Assembly: GCF_000582685.1 (NCBI RefSeq)
Contig: NZ_KK073768.1
Coordinates: 529,469-576,313 of the forward strand
Direction of reading: 5' to 3'
DNA: 46,845 nucleotides
Origin: [Scytonema hofmanni] UTEX 2349
GTDB taxonomy: Bacteria; Cyanobacteriota; Cyanobacteriia; Cyanobacteriales; Nostocaceae
The notes below the pieces were generated by a model. It was not told the DNA's origin and searched no databases. It saw only the letters and a program-made list of their open reading frames with translations. Shown piece after piece: positions 25,561 through 33,123 of this stretch (positions within the stretch are counted from its first letter, which is position 1; every line of letters starts with the position of its first letter). The position numbers were made by a program, and so were the translations under genes.

Positions 25561-25670
25561 AAATCATCCTCATTAATCTAGAAATTTGTGTAAAATATCG
25601 TCCCAGCAACAATCAAAAGCCCTATTACAGATTGAGAATAAGGAATTTAAATTAATCAGCTTTCCTTATC

Positions 25671-26618
25671 ATGCATTCATCCACGGCGGAAAATCCATCT
25701 GCCAAAAGCACGAGAAAAAATGCCCCCATGAATAGATTGACACCCAAAAACTGGATTCTCATCCAACAGCAATTAACTCCCTATTTGTTTTTGCTACCCG
25801 CATTAATTATCTTGGTGCTCACCGTTTTTTATCCAGCACTGCAAGCGTTTTACCTCAGCTTTACCCGCTACGAATACGACATTACCCAGGCGCCGGAATG
25901 GGTGGGTTTTGCTAACTTCCAGCGCTTATTTAAAGACCCGGTTTTTTGGCAAACTTTGGTTAATACACTGATTTATCTTGTGGGTGTAGTGCCCATTTTA
26001 GTCATCGCTCCTTTAGTTTTGGCAATTTTGGTAAATCAAAAATTACGAGGAATGAATTGGTTTAGAGCAGCTTATTACACACCAGTAGTAATTTCAATGG
26101 TAGTTGCGGGTATCGCTTTCAAATGGCTGTATGCCGAAAATGGCTTACTGAATCAGTTACTTAAAGGCATTTTTCCCGAAGGAATTCCTTGGTTAACTAG
26201 CCCGAAATTTGCTCTTTATAGTGTGATGGCAGTCACCATCTGGAAAGGATTAGGCTATTACATGGTAATTTATTTAGCTGGCTTGCAATCAATTGGTGCA
26301 GATGTCTATGAAGCCGCAGCAATTGATGGTTCCGATGGCATCAGCAAACACTGGGATATTACCGTTCCTTTGATGAAACCTTATTTAGCATTAGTAGCAG
26401 TAATTTCTGCTATTTCTGCGACTAAAGTATTTGAAGAAGTCTACATCATGACCCAAGGTGGACCGCGTAACAGTTCCAAAACGATTGTTTATTATCTTTA
26501 TGAACAAGCTTTCAATAACTTAGAAATTAGTTATGCTTGTACAATTGGGCTAGTATTATTTTTAATAATTTTAAGCTTATCAATAGTGCGAATATTACTT
26601 AATGGTGTTAGTTTCTAA
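25671..26618 (+). CDS. Carbohydrate ABC transporter permease (MalF/UgpA-like)
   Basis: A 315-residue inner-membrane permease with six helices. The N-terminus PYLFLLPALIILVLTVFYPALQAFYLSF and the EAA loop VYEAAAIDGSDGISKHWDITVP are diagnostic for sugar permeases of the MalF/UgpA/LacF kind. No binding protein, second permease or ATPase gene is adjacent, so it must rely on subunits encoded elsewhere. Start at 25671 (ATG); an internal ATG at 25728 is possible. The substrate is unknown (candidates are glucosylglycerol, sucrose or other sugars). Confidence 0.85.
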   Translation: MHSSTAENPSAKSTRKNAPMNRLTPKNWILIQQQLTPYLFLLPALIILVLTVFYPALQAFYLSFTRYEYDITQAPEWVGFANFQRLFKDPVFWQTLVNTLIYLVGVVPILVIAPLVLAILVNQKLRGMNWFRAAYYTPVVISMVVAGIAFKWLYAENGLLNQLLKGIFPEGIPWLTSPKFALYSVMAVTIWKGLGYYMVIYLAGLQSIGADVYEAAAIDGSDGISKHWDITVPLMKPYLALVAVISAISATKVFEEVYIMTQGGPRNSSKTIVYYLYEQAFNNLEISYACTIGLVLFLIILSLSIVRILLNGVSF

Positions 26619-26647
26619 AAAAATTAGACAGATACATCAAAGGCACA

Positions 26648-26838
26648 GGGAGCATCCCAACGAAAGCCGCAATACCCTAGAAGGGTATCGCGTTGCGCGT
26701 ACAAAGCCTGCCGACCCAGGCTCTAAGACTTATATAGCCTGCGTTCGCGTAGCGTGTCGTAGACAAGGCAGGCTTTGTTGGTATAGCCCCAGGAATAGGA
26801 GCGCCTGTGGGCGTTTTTGCACTCGTTGGGATGCTCCC
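26648..26838. mobile_element. 191-bp nested inverted-repeat element (MITE-like)
   Basis: Bounded by perfect 16-bp inverted ends, GGGAGCATCCCAACGA at 26648 and its complement ending at 26838. Inside are further nested arms: AAAGCCTGCC / GGCAGGCTTT, AATACCCTAGAAGGGTAT and GGAGCGCCTGTGGGCG. The end arm recurs as a minimal hairpin at 21149-21186. No coding capacity. It lies between the sugar permease gene and convergent fabG. Confidence 0.85.
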
Positions 26839-26868
26839 ATATTTAGAAGATAGATTTTTCTTCTTTAA

Positions 26869-27636
26869 TTACGCCATAACCATGCCGCCATCGACGTTAA
26901 ACACTTGTCCGGTGATGTAAGCAGCAGCGGGATCGGCGGCAAGAAAGCGCACCATGCCGGCGACTTCTTCGGGTTGACCGTAGCGATTTAGGGGAATAAA
27001 TTTAAGAATTTCTTCAGTATTGCTGAGTTTGCTGGTCATGTCGGTGGCAATGAAACCAGGAGCGACGGCGTTGACGGTGATCCCGCGAGATGCAAGTTCT
27101 TTGGCGACGGTTTTCGTAAAGCCGATAACGCCTGCTTTCGCAGCGCTATAGTTTGCTTGTCCGGGGTTGCCCATTTGTCCGGCAACGGAGGTAATATTGA
27201 TGATGCGCCCGGAACGTTTCTTGAGCATAATTTTACTAGCAGCGCGTGTGCATAAGAATACACCAGTTAAGTTTAGGTCTATTACTGCTTGCCAGTCTTC
27301 TAGCTTCATTCGCAAAAGTAATGTGTCGCGGGTGATACCTGCGTTGTTGACCAAGATATCAATGCGATCGCATTTTTCCATGACGCTGTTAAATAGTGCG
27401 TCTACTTGTTCGGCTTGAGAAACATCAGCTTGCAGCGCTAAAGCCTGACCTCCCGCTGATGTAATTTCTTCTACTATTGCCTCCGCAGCGCGGCTAGAAC
27501 TCGCATAATTGACAATTATATAAGCTCCGTGTGTCGCTAATTCGAGTGCGATCGCTCGCCCAATTCCCCGTGAAGCACCTGTTACAATTGCCACTTGTCC
27601 ACGCAAAGAAAGCAAATTTTCTGGCAAAATCTCCAT
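26869..27636 (-). CDS. fabG: 3-oxoacyl-[acyl-carrier-protein] reductase FabG
   Basis: A 255-residue short-chain dehydrogenase. The NADPH motif TGASRGIG is at 19-26, NNAG at 97-100, and the catalytic set S150, Y163, K167 is visible in ITSVAG and YSAAKAG. FabG reduces 3-ketoacyl-ACP in fatty-acid elongation in the cytoplasm. The C-terminus YITGQVFNVDGGMVMA is the family's normal ending. It stands alone here, without other fab genes. Other SDR roles are possible, but the match to FabG is close throughout. Confidence 0.9.
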   Translation of the reverse strand: MEILPENLLSLRGQVAIVTGASRGIGRAIALELATHGAYIIVNYASSSRAAEAIVEEITSAGGQALALQADVSQAEQVDALFNSVMEKCDRIDILVNNAGITRDTLLLRMKLEDWQAVIDLNLTGVFLCTRAASKIMLKKRSGRIINITSVAGQMGNPGQANYSAAKAGVIGFTKTVAKELASRGITVNAVAPGFIATDMTSKLSNTEEILKFIPLNRYGQPEEVAGMVRFLAADPAAAYITGQVFNVDGGMVMA

Positions 27637-27722
27637 AAAATAGTCCTCATTTTTGGAATCCCCGCGCTAATTATCTTATGGTGATTCGTGCCTAAGACTG
27701 ACAGCAAATGCTTTTTTTATTC

Positions 27723-27768
27723 GTAGTAAGCGCGAAGAGCGCTTTTAAGCACTGAAGTGCTTACTACA
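27723..27768. repeat. Palindromic repeat of the GTAGTAAGC family
   Basis: GTAGTAAGCGCGAAGAGCGC followed by TTTTAAGCACTGAAGTGCTT and ACTAC: two fused hairpins plus a GTAGTAAGC/GCTTACTAC outer stem. It touches the stop codon of the next gene and lies between that gene and fabG. Confidence 0.85.
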
Positions 27769-28377
27769 TTAACCAATCGGACGATTACCCGGATTGACTG
27801 CGTGAATATACTCGCTACCAGAATGGGGTCTTCCTCGTTTATAACTAGCTTCTTCTGGTTTACCCCATCCCAACTGCAAAATTATTTCCAAAAAGTTAGA
27901 ATTTTCAAACACGCACAAACTTGCCCATTCTGTTCTTTGGGCAATTCTTTCTACATCAGTTTTAATAATTTGTTGGTATTGTTTATTATTATTAATACTC
28001 AAGTACAAATCCATTTCATCTGTTACTTCATTCCAAAAATTCCAGAGTGAATTTTTAGCATTTTTTAACATTTCCAAGTCACATGGTAAAGCAATTAATT
28101 GAGTATCTACTTCTGGAAATCGCAAAGTTTTACTTTGAATAGTTACCTTGCGCCAGACGATTCCCGAAACTTGATATTTTTTTTGATAGTCGTGAATGGC
28201 GGCTTTAAAATCTTCATATGCAGTGAATTTTTGTAGCCCATCACTTTTGATAAACTGGTCAATTAAAGGATTGCCAGATACCGTTAATTCTAACTTTAAA
28301 CGCTCACCCTTGAGGCAGGCTTGGCGTTCAGAACGTAAAATTTGGATTAGTTCCTCGGTAGTATAAACCTTTGACAT
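27769..28377 (-). CDS. Conserved hypothetical protein (202 aa)
   Basis: I do not recognise a family. The protein is 202 residues, soluble, mixed alpha/beta. It starts MSKVYTTEELIQILRSERQA and has Trp-rich central blocks (VSGIVWRKVTI, SLWNFWNEV) and a basic, Gly-rich end (YKRGRPHSGSEYIHAV). The start ATG at 28377 is plausible though no strong ribosome site is seen. The codon use looks native (HIP1 absent but composition like its neighbours). The stop codon overlaps the edge of a palindromic repeat, so the last residues may derive from that repeat's insertion. Confidence 0.7.
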   Translation of the reverse strand: MSKVYTTEELIQILRSERQACLKGERLKLELTVSGNPLIDQFIKSDGLQKFTAYEDFKAAIHDYQKKYQVSGIVWRKVTIQSKTLRFPEVDTQLIALPCDLEMLKNAKNSLWNFWNEVTDEMDLYLSINNNKQYQQIIKTDVERIAQRTEWASLCVFENSNFLEIILQLGWGKPEEASYKRGRPHSGSEYIHAVNPGNRPIG

Positions 28378-28420
28378 GAGGACACACTCTATTAGTCATT
28401 GGTTGGGCATTGGGCAATTT

Positions 28421-28587
28421 GAGGAGGGGAAAAGGGAAAAGGGGAAAGGGGAAAAGGATCAGAAAAATATTCCCAGATTTATTTAAATCACTCTTCTTGC
28501 AAACGTCAACGGGACGGTACAGTCCACCGCTGAGGAAGGCGCTTTATTTTTATATCTTTACCCTTTGCCCGTTAACATTTTACCCAA
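28421..28587. repeat. A/G-rich to C/T-rich inverted repeat element, copy 2 (reverse)
   Basis: Reverse-orientation copy of the element at 8585-8732: GGCAATTTGAGGAGGGGAAA, the core AATATTCCCAGATTTATTTA, then CTTTACCCTTTGCCCGTTAA. Compared with copy 1 it carries about 45 extra bases (around 28497-28541, including GACGGTACAGTCCACCGC) between core and right arm. No gene is seen in the 28378-28702 gap apart from this. Confidence 0.7.
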
Positions 28588-28702
28588 ATTAAAATCTCCC
28601 CACTCCCTAGTTTATGTCACGTATTATCTCCTGATTTAAATCACGATGTCGTATCTGATTTCACAAAAAATTAGGACAGACGAATTAAGTCTGCCCTATA
28701 AG

Positions 28703-29293
28703 TTATTGAGTTATTTCACTATTTAACTCATTGAAGGAACGCCGTTTTAACTGCACTGATTTATCACGAGGTAATAAATCAAACACTTCGCGCAATCTGT
28801 CGTCTATTTCTTCATACGGCACTTGACCGTTTTTATTCAAAACTACATTACCCGACTGGTTAAACAGGACAACTTGCGGAACAGCACCAGAGTAGTAATA
28901 ACCTGGTTCTGTAGTATCGTAGGTTTCTTTGGGCAAGATAGAATCCACACTTACGGGGATAATTTCTGCGGCACGACCATAGAATTCTTGTATTCGTGAA
29001 ACAATTAGGGCATATTGTTTGCAATCGCTGCTGTCCTCCACATAAAACGCTAATACTGCGGGTTTATGTTGTGCTAAAGTTTGTGCGAGGGTTTGTGTGG
29101 GAGGAACCAGTGAACCATTGCCAGCATACACGACAAAAATATTACCATCATACGTATCAGTATTGATACCTGCAAATGCAGGTTGCATCTCAATGATGAA
29201 CAGGCAAGCTATTATCAAGAGGCATTTAGAGAAAAAACGCCACCAGGAAAAAAGAATTTTGGGTGAAAAATTTAACTTTATACCAGTCATCAA
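28703..29293 (-). CDS. Thioredoxin-fold thylakoid protein, photosystem I accumulation factor-like
   Basis: A 196-residue protein with an N-terminal membrane/signal helix (about 20-36) ending AFA-G at residue 41, then a thioredoxin-like fold (NIFVVYAGNGSLVPP, KPAVLAFYVEDSSDCKQYA, GAVPQVVLFNQSGNVV). The usual CxxC is reduced to a single Cys, C91, in SSDCKQ, and the cis-Pro loop (AVPQ) is kept. It resembles the Synechocystis Slr1796 type described as a thylakoid factor needed for photosystem I accumulation. The assignment rests on remembered family features and is moderately sure; a redox role would need the single Cys only. Confidence 0.72.
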   Translation of the reverse strand: MMTGIKLNFSPKILFSWWRFFSKCLLIIACLFIIEMQPAFAGINTDTYDGNIFVVYAGNGSLVPPTQTLAQTLAQHKPAVLAFYVEDSSDCKQYALIVSRIQEFYGRAAEIIPVSVDSILPKETYDTTEPGYYYSGAVPQVVLFNQSGNVVLNKNGQVPYEEIDDRLREVFDLLPRDKSVQLKRRSFNELNSEITQ

Positions 29294-29415
29294 AAGAAAC
29301 CTTTTAACCTCAATTTTGTTTGGCTACTGCGTGAGTTTGTACTGAAAAAAGCGAATTAAGCCGGATATATAATTACGCCTAAGTACCAAGTTTTAAGATA
29401 ACGTAGGATACTAAT

Positions 29416-30753
29416 GTGGGAAAAATTAAATTTATAGATAGACTGAGACTAGCGATCGCAGTGTCGATGGCAAAAAGTGTAACTTTTGGAGTGCGATCGC
29501 TTCGTCTAGGTGCTGCTAGTGTATTACCAGGCTCAATTGCTCGTCGCATCGAACCCCAATTATTGCAGTTATTGAGTCAGCAAGTCAAAAACGGGGTGAT
29601 TTTGATTGCTGGTACTAACGGTAAAACTACAACAGCGCTATTTTTATGTGAGATACTACAACGCAAAGGCTACCGCGTAGCGCATAATTCTACAGGTGCA
29701 AATCTGGAAAATGGTTTGATGACTGCGTTGATGGAAAACTCTAACTTGCTAGGCACGCTGGATGTTGATTACGCTATTTTAGAAGTGGATGAGAATATTG
29801 TGCCTCTGGTTTTGGCACCAATTAAACCAAAGCTGATCCTTTGTTTAAATTTGTTCCGTGACCAACTTGACAGATATGGGGAAGTTGATACTATTAGTAA
29901 GCGTTGGACAAAGGCGATCGCTACTTTACCTTCTCAAACTCTCGTTGTCGCCAACGCTGACGATCCCACAATCTGTTATCTTGGTCAACAATTATCTCAG
30001 CAGAAAGTCTCATTCTTTGGTTTGAATGAACCACAAAACTATCTAGAAGCAATTCCCCATGCTGTTGATTCTATTTATTGTCCCAAATGCGGACATGCTT
30101 TAGACTACAAAGGAGTTTATTTATCCCATATGGGTGAATATTCCTGTCCTAGTTGCGGCTTTAGTAGAAGTAAACCAACTCTTGATAGCAGCGAATGGCA
30201 GCAAATTCTTGTTGGGTTGTATAACAAATATAATACTCTAGCTGCGGCAACTGCGGCGAAAGAATTAGGTGTTGATGAAGCTACTATCCGCGAGACAATT
30301 CCTAACTTTCAAGCTGCTTTTGGTCGGGCTGAAGAATTAAAAATTAATGGCAAAAATGTCAGAATTCTGTTATCAAAAAATCCTGTAGGCACAAATGAAA
30401 CTATTAGAGTAGTAACTCAAAGCAGTGATACAACAACTTTGCTAGTGTTGAATGATAAAAGTCAAGATGGCGAAGATGTTTCTTGGATTTGGGATGTCGA
30501 TACAGAGAAATTGGTAGAACGTGGAGGTACTTTGGTAGTTAGTGGCGATCGCGCTTATGATATGGCGTTACGTCTTCGCTACAGCGAATCTTCTCCCCAA
30601 AGTAATTTTAATCTGATTGTGGAAGAAAATTTGCGTCAAGCTATCAATACTGCTTTAGAACGCACCCCAATTAACGAAACTTTACATATTTTACCTACTT
30701 ATACAGCCATGCTAGATGTGCGAGAAGCGCTGACGGGTAGGAAGATTCGATAA
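29416..30753 (+). CDS. murT: MurT-like Mur ligase family protein (lipid II isoglutaminyl synthase subunit)
   Basis: A 445-residue Mur ligase: P-loop GTNGKTT at 66-72, central domain with an inserted zinc ribbon (CPKCGHALDY and CPSCGFSRSKP) and C-terminal DUF1727. The ribbon plus DUF1727 identify MurT and not MurE/FPGS. MurT activates the D-Glu alpha-carboxylate of lipid II, and GatD supplies ammonia to make D-isoglutamine. The start is GTG at 29416; an ATG two bases earlier is out of frame and closes quickly. Its partner gatD is 1 kb downstream on the same strand but separated by an opposite-strand gene. Confidence 0.9.
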   Translation: MGKIKFIDRLRLAIAVSMAKSVTFGVRSLRLGAASVLPGSIARRIEPQLLQLLSQQVKNGVILIAGTNGKTTTALFLCEILQRKGYRVAHNSTGANLENGLMTALMENSNLLGTLDVDYAILEVDENIVPLVLAPIKPKLILCLNLFRDQLDRYGEVDTISKRWTKAIATLPSQTLVVANADDPTICYLGQQLSQQKVSFFGLNEPQNYLEAIPHAVDSIYCPKCGHALDYKGVYLSHMGEYSCPSCGFSRSKPTLDSSEWQQILVGLYNKYNTLAAATAAKELGVDEATIRETIPNFQAAFGRAEELKINGKNVRILLSKNPVGTNETIRVVTQSSDTTTLLVLNDKSQDGEDVSWIWDVDTEKLVERGGTLVVSGDRAYDMALRLRYSESSPQSNFNLIVEENLRQAINTALERTPINETLHILPTYTAMLDVREALTGRKIR

Positions 30754-30766
30754 TTTATTTTAGCAA

Positions 30767-30890
30767 TGGGCAATTGTTTAATGGGCAATGGGCATTGGGC
30801 AATGGGCAATGAGAATTAAAGAAGTAAAGCAAGTGCGTGAATAAATACGATTCTTTCCATGCCCAATGCCCCATGCCCCATGCCCAATTA
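30767..30890. repeat. Facing heptamer repeats GGGCAAT / TGCCCCA
   Basis: Copies of TGGGCAA/TGGGCAT (30778-30811) face copies of CATGCCC/AATGCCC (30858-30887), about 45 bases apart. The two arrays are complementary and can form one long stem. It sits between the convergent murT and the unknown gene, as a two-way terminator would. Confidence 0.8.
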
Positions 30891-31289
30891 TTGCAACTTC
30901 ACAGCTGCACGTTGTAAAGGTAGAACTTCTTCCAAAGTTAATTCGTGGTCGGTTGTCAAGTGACTGTTACAACAAATCGTGCTGAAAAATACTTGCTGAC
31001 CAACTACTTGGGAAAAATGCTTTTCTAGTAGTAAACGCGATGTAATATCTCCTAATAAGTCGGAAAGGTCTTTTGTGAGTTGGTCTCTATCATCACGGTG
31101 AACCATTCTAAATTTGAAGGGTTTTTCACCTACCAAATTTCTAATATCGGAATCAAACTTGTCTTCTTTGCCTTGAACATACGCAAAAGATACTTCCTCT
31201 AAAAATTTCCAAGCTTCGGGAAATATCTCGCTAATTTTTTCGAGATGGTTCTCAGTTTGGTAGACCAAAGTAGCCGTTTTACAATCCAT
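30888..31289 (-). CDS. Conserved hypothetical protein (133 aa)
   Basis: I recognise no family. A small soluble protein of mixed charge: MDCKTATLVYQTENHLEKIS, then FPEAWKFLEEVSFAYVQGKE, and a helical region DLSDLLGDITSRLLLEKHFS. The ending reads FFSTICCNSHLTTDHELTLE, with a Cys pair and two His that could bind metal. It lies on the minus strand between murT and gatD, splitting a pair that is usually adjacent. Its codon use resembles its neighbours. Confidence 0.65.
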   Translation of the reverse strand: MDCKTATLVYQTENHLEKISEIFPEAWKFLEEVSFAYVQGKEDKFDSDIRNLVGEKPFKFRMVHRDDRDQLTKDLSDLLGDITSRLLLEKHFSQVVGQQVFFSTICCNSHLTTDHELTLEEVLPLQRAAVKLQ

Positions 31290-31788
31290 ATGGTAATTTA
31301 TCAGGTGTTGTAATCAACAAGGATGCACCCTGTAATATTACGGCTCAACACCAAGAAATATAACAATAATGTCATATATTTTCAAATTTAAAAACGACAC
31401 GTTGTCAAACTAGAAAAACTGTGATTTCAAATACAAAAATAAAATGGAAAGTAAGTATTTTAAATGTGAGTTTCTAAAGTTTTCGACATTGGGGAATGGG
31501 AAAAATTTGGTTAAAATAACGCGAATTGTGGACAAATTTCTTCCCCACTACTCAATCCCTAGTCCTCAATCCCGAATCCCTTTATTAACGAACAATTCAA
31601 TCAAGATAAGATTTACACCAACCGGTTTGACATGTTGATGACATTTTTAAGTTGCAAATACACCATTGAGGACAAATTTAGGATATGCTTACCCAAACCG
31701 AAATTACTTCACTATCTCTAGATATGCACGGATTAGCCGACCATAGTTAGAAAAAGAAAGTTATAAATTATTAGTTAAGAGAGGATTT
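31290..31788. other. Non-coding gap upstream of gatD
   Basis: About 500 bp, AT-rich. A C/T-rich stretch with CAATCCCTAGTCCTCAATCC near 31553-31572 faces GGGAATGGGAAAAATTTGG near 31490-31510, an imperfect inverted pair of the type seen elsewhere. A 64-codon open frame at 31444 has no recognisable content and is taken as chance. The gatD promoter is probably in the last 100 bp; no clear -35/-10 pair can be defended. Confidence 0.45.
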
Positions 31789-32598
31789 ATGAGTTTTGAA
31801 TTAACAATAGGTTGGTTATATCCAACATTGATGAGCACTTATGGCGATCGCGGAAATGTGATCACTATACAACGCCGCGCCCAATGGCGGGGATATAATG
31901 TGAGGGTATTACCCCTGGATCAAAACGCTACTGGAGATGATATAAAGTCTGTAGATTTGATTGTTGGTGGTGGCGCACAAGACCGTCAGCAAGAAATCGT
32001 CATGCGCGATTTGCAGGGTGCGAAAGCCGGCGCAATGCGCGATAAAATTGAAAATGGTACTCCGGGAGTCTTTACTTGTGGTTCACCGCAATTGCTGGGA
32101 CATTATTACGAACCAGGTTTGGGACAGCGAATTGAAGGTTTGGGAATACTTGATTTAGTCTCGGTACATCCTGGTGAAAATACTAAGCGGTGTATTGGTA
32201 ACTTGGTGATAGAAGTTACAGCAACTCGTTTAGCGCGGGATTTGGAGGAGATGACCGGTAGTAAAGCGTATTTAGTTGGCTTTGAAAATCACGGTGGACG
32301 CACCAAACTGGGGAAAGTAGAAGCTTTGGGTAAAGTGGTGTACGGCTTGGGTAATAATGGTGAAGATGGGACAGAAGGAGCATTTTATCAAAATGCGATC
32401 GCTACTTATTCTCACGGTCCCTTGTTACCAAAAAATCCCTTTGTCGCAGATTGGTTAATTCAAACAGCATTGCGGCTAAAATATCAACAACCCATTTCCT
32501 TGAAGCCTTTAGATGATACTTTGGCAATGCAAGCACGAGAAGCGATGTTTAAGCGGTTGAAAGTTAATCCACCAACTGCTGTGACAGCACATATGTAA
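31789..32598 (+). CDS. gatD: GatD-like glutamine amidotransferase (lipid II isoglutaminyl synthase subunit)
   Basis: A 269-residue class I glutaminase of the CobB/CobQ type. The nucleophile is C97 in GVFTCGSPQLLG and the catalytic His is H209 in YSHGPLLPKNP; the pattern GFENHGGRTKLG is characteristic of GatD. It releases ammonia from glutamine for MurT. The start at 31789 follows a GAGAGGA ribosome site (31778-31784). The murT gene lies upstream on the same strand beyond an opposite-strand gene. Confidence 0.9.
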   Translation: MSFELTIGWLYPTLMSTYGDRGNVITIQRRAQWRGYNVRVLPLDQNATGDDIKSVDLIVGGGAQDRQQEIVMRDLQGAKAGAMRDKIENGTPGVFTCGSPQLLGHYYEPGLGQRIEGLGILDLVSVHPGENTKRCIGNLVIEVTATRLARDLEEMTGSKAYLVGFENHGGRTKLGKVEALGKVVYGLGNNGEDGTEGAFYQNAIATYSHGPLLPKNPFVADWLIQTALRLKYQQPISLKPLDDTLAMQAREAMFKRLKVNPPTAVTAHM

Positions 32599-32634
32599 GA
32601 TTATTTTGAGATTGTTCAAGTATTTTTTAATAAT

Positions 32635-32725
32635 AGGACTTACGCACTCGTTACGAGAAAACAAGACTCTGAGATTGCTTCCTTGCGTCGCAATGACGGA
32701 AATACGTAGTCCGTGCGTAAGTCCT
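32635..32725. mobile_element. 91-bp MITE-like element, copy B
   Basis: Same 13-bp terminal inverted repeats (AGGACTTACGCAC) as the element at 4586-4678, in the opposite orientation. The interior shares CTCGTTACGAGAAAACAAGA-type sequence with the complement of copy A. It lies just after gatD and before the defence-like region. Confidence 0.85.
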
Positions 32726-33123
32726 AAATAACTCTGCGATCCTCATTTTGTTATGGGCGATCGGTGGTGATAACTCATTCGACTAAAATGTTAGCATCTC
32801 GATGGAGTAGCTAAGTAATCAAGTAATGACTGTGGCAAAGCCTCAAGCCAAACCAAAGCGCAAAGTACTGTTGTACCCTGGCGCCATTTTAAATTAAATA
32901 TCTTTAATCCCATTTTTGGTAAAACTTTTGATAAAAATGTTCGTGTTCGCCTTGAAATTTTTATTCTCTCGTAAAATTAAAGCTTTGTCTTTTGGGTTGA
33001 CAAAGCCATCGCTAAATAGCTCAAAGAATAGCGTGGCCACTAGTTCGACCCTTAATTGAGTCAACAAAATTATGATCTTCCTCGAAACAGAAACCGAGTT
33101 TGGGAAATTAATGAATCGGTGTT
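32726..33123. other. Remnant-rich gap downstream of the NACHT gene
   Basis: Contains TAAGTAATCAAG at 32812-32823 (repeated at 37306-37317) and a 23-codon frame at 32826-32897 (MTVAKPQAKPKRKVLLYPGA). It also has an open minus-strand frame to about 33160 that overlaps the NACHT gene's end. The short frames look like broken gene pieces, and I cannot assign them. No terminator is obvious for the NACHT gene. Confidence 0.4.
32812..32823. repeat. 12-bp direct repeat, left copy
   Basis: TAAGTAATCAAG, identical to 37306-37317. Together the two copies flank the NACHT gene at a distance of 4.5 kb. Confidence 0.6.

Noticed and set aside
26602..26853. 83-codon plus-strand frame after the sugar permease
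   Set aside because: Runs through the 191-bp inverted-repeat element; the translated product is repeat sequence.
28410..28592. Open frame rich in Lys/Gly on the plus strand
   Set aside because: It lies wholly in the purine-rich repeat element, and the protein is low complexity with no family features.
31444..31638. 64-codon frame between the unknown gene and gatD
   Set aside because: No ribosome site, no similarity to known proteins, and a C/T-rich repeat tract within it.
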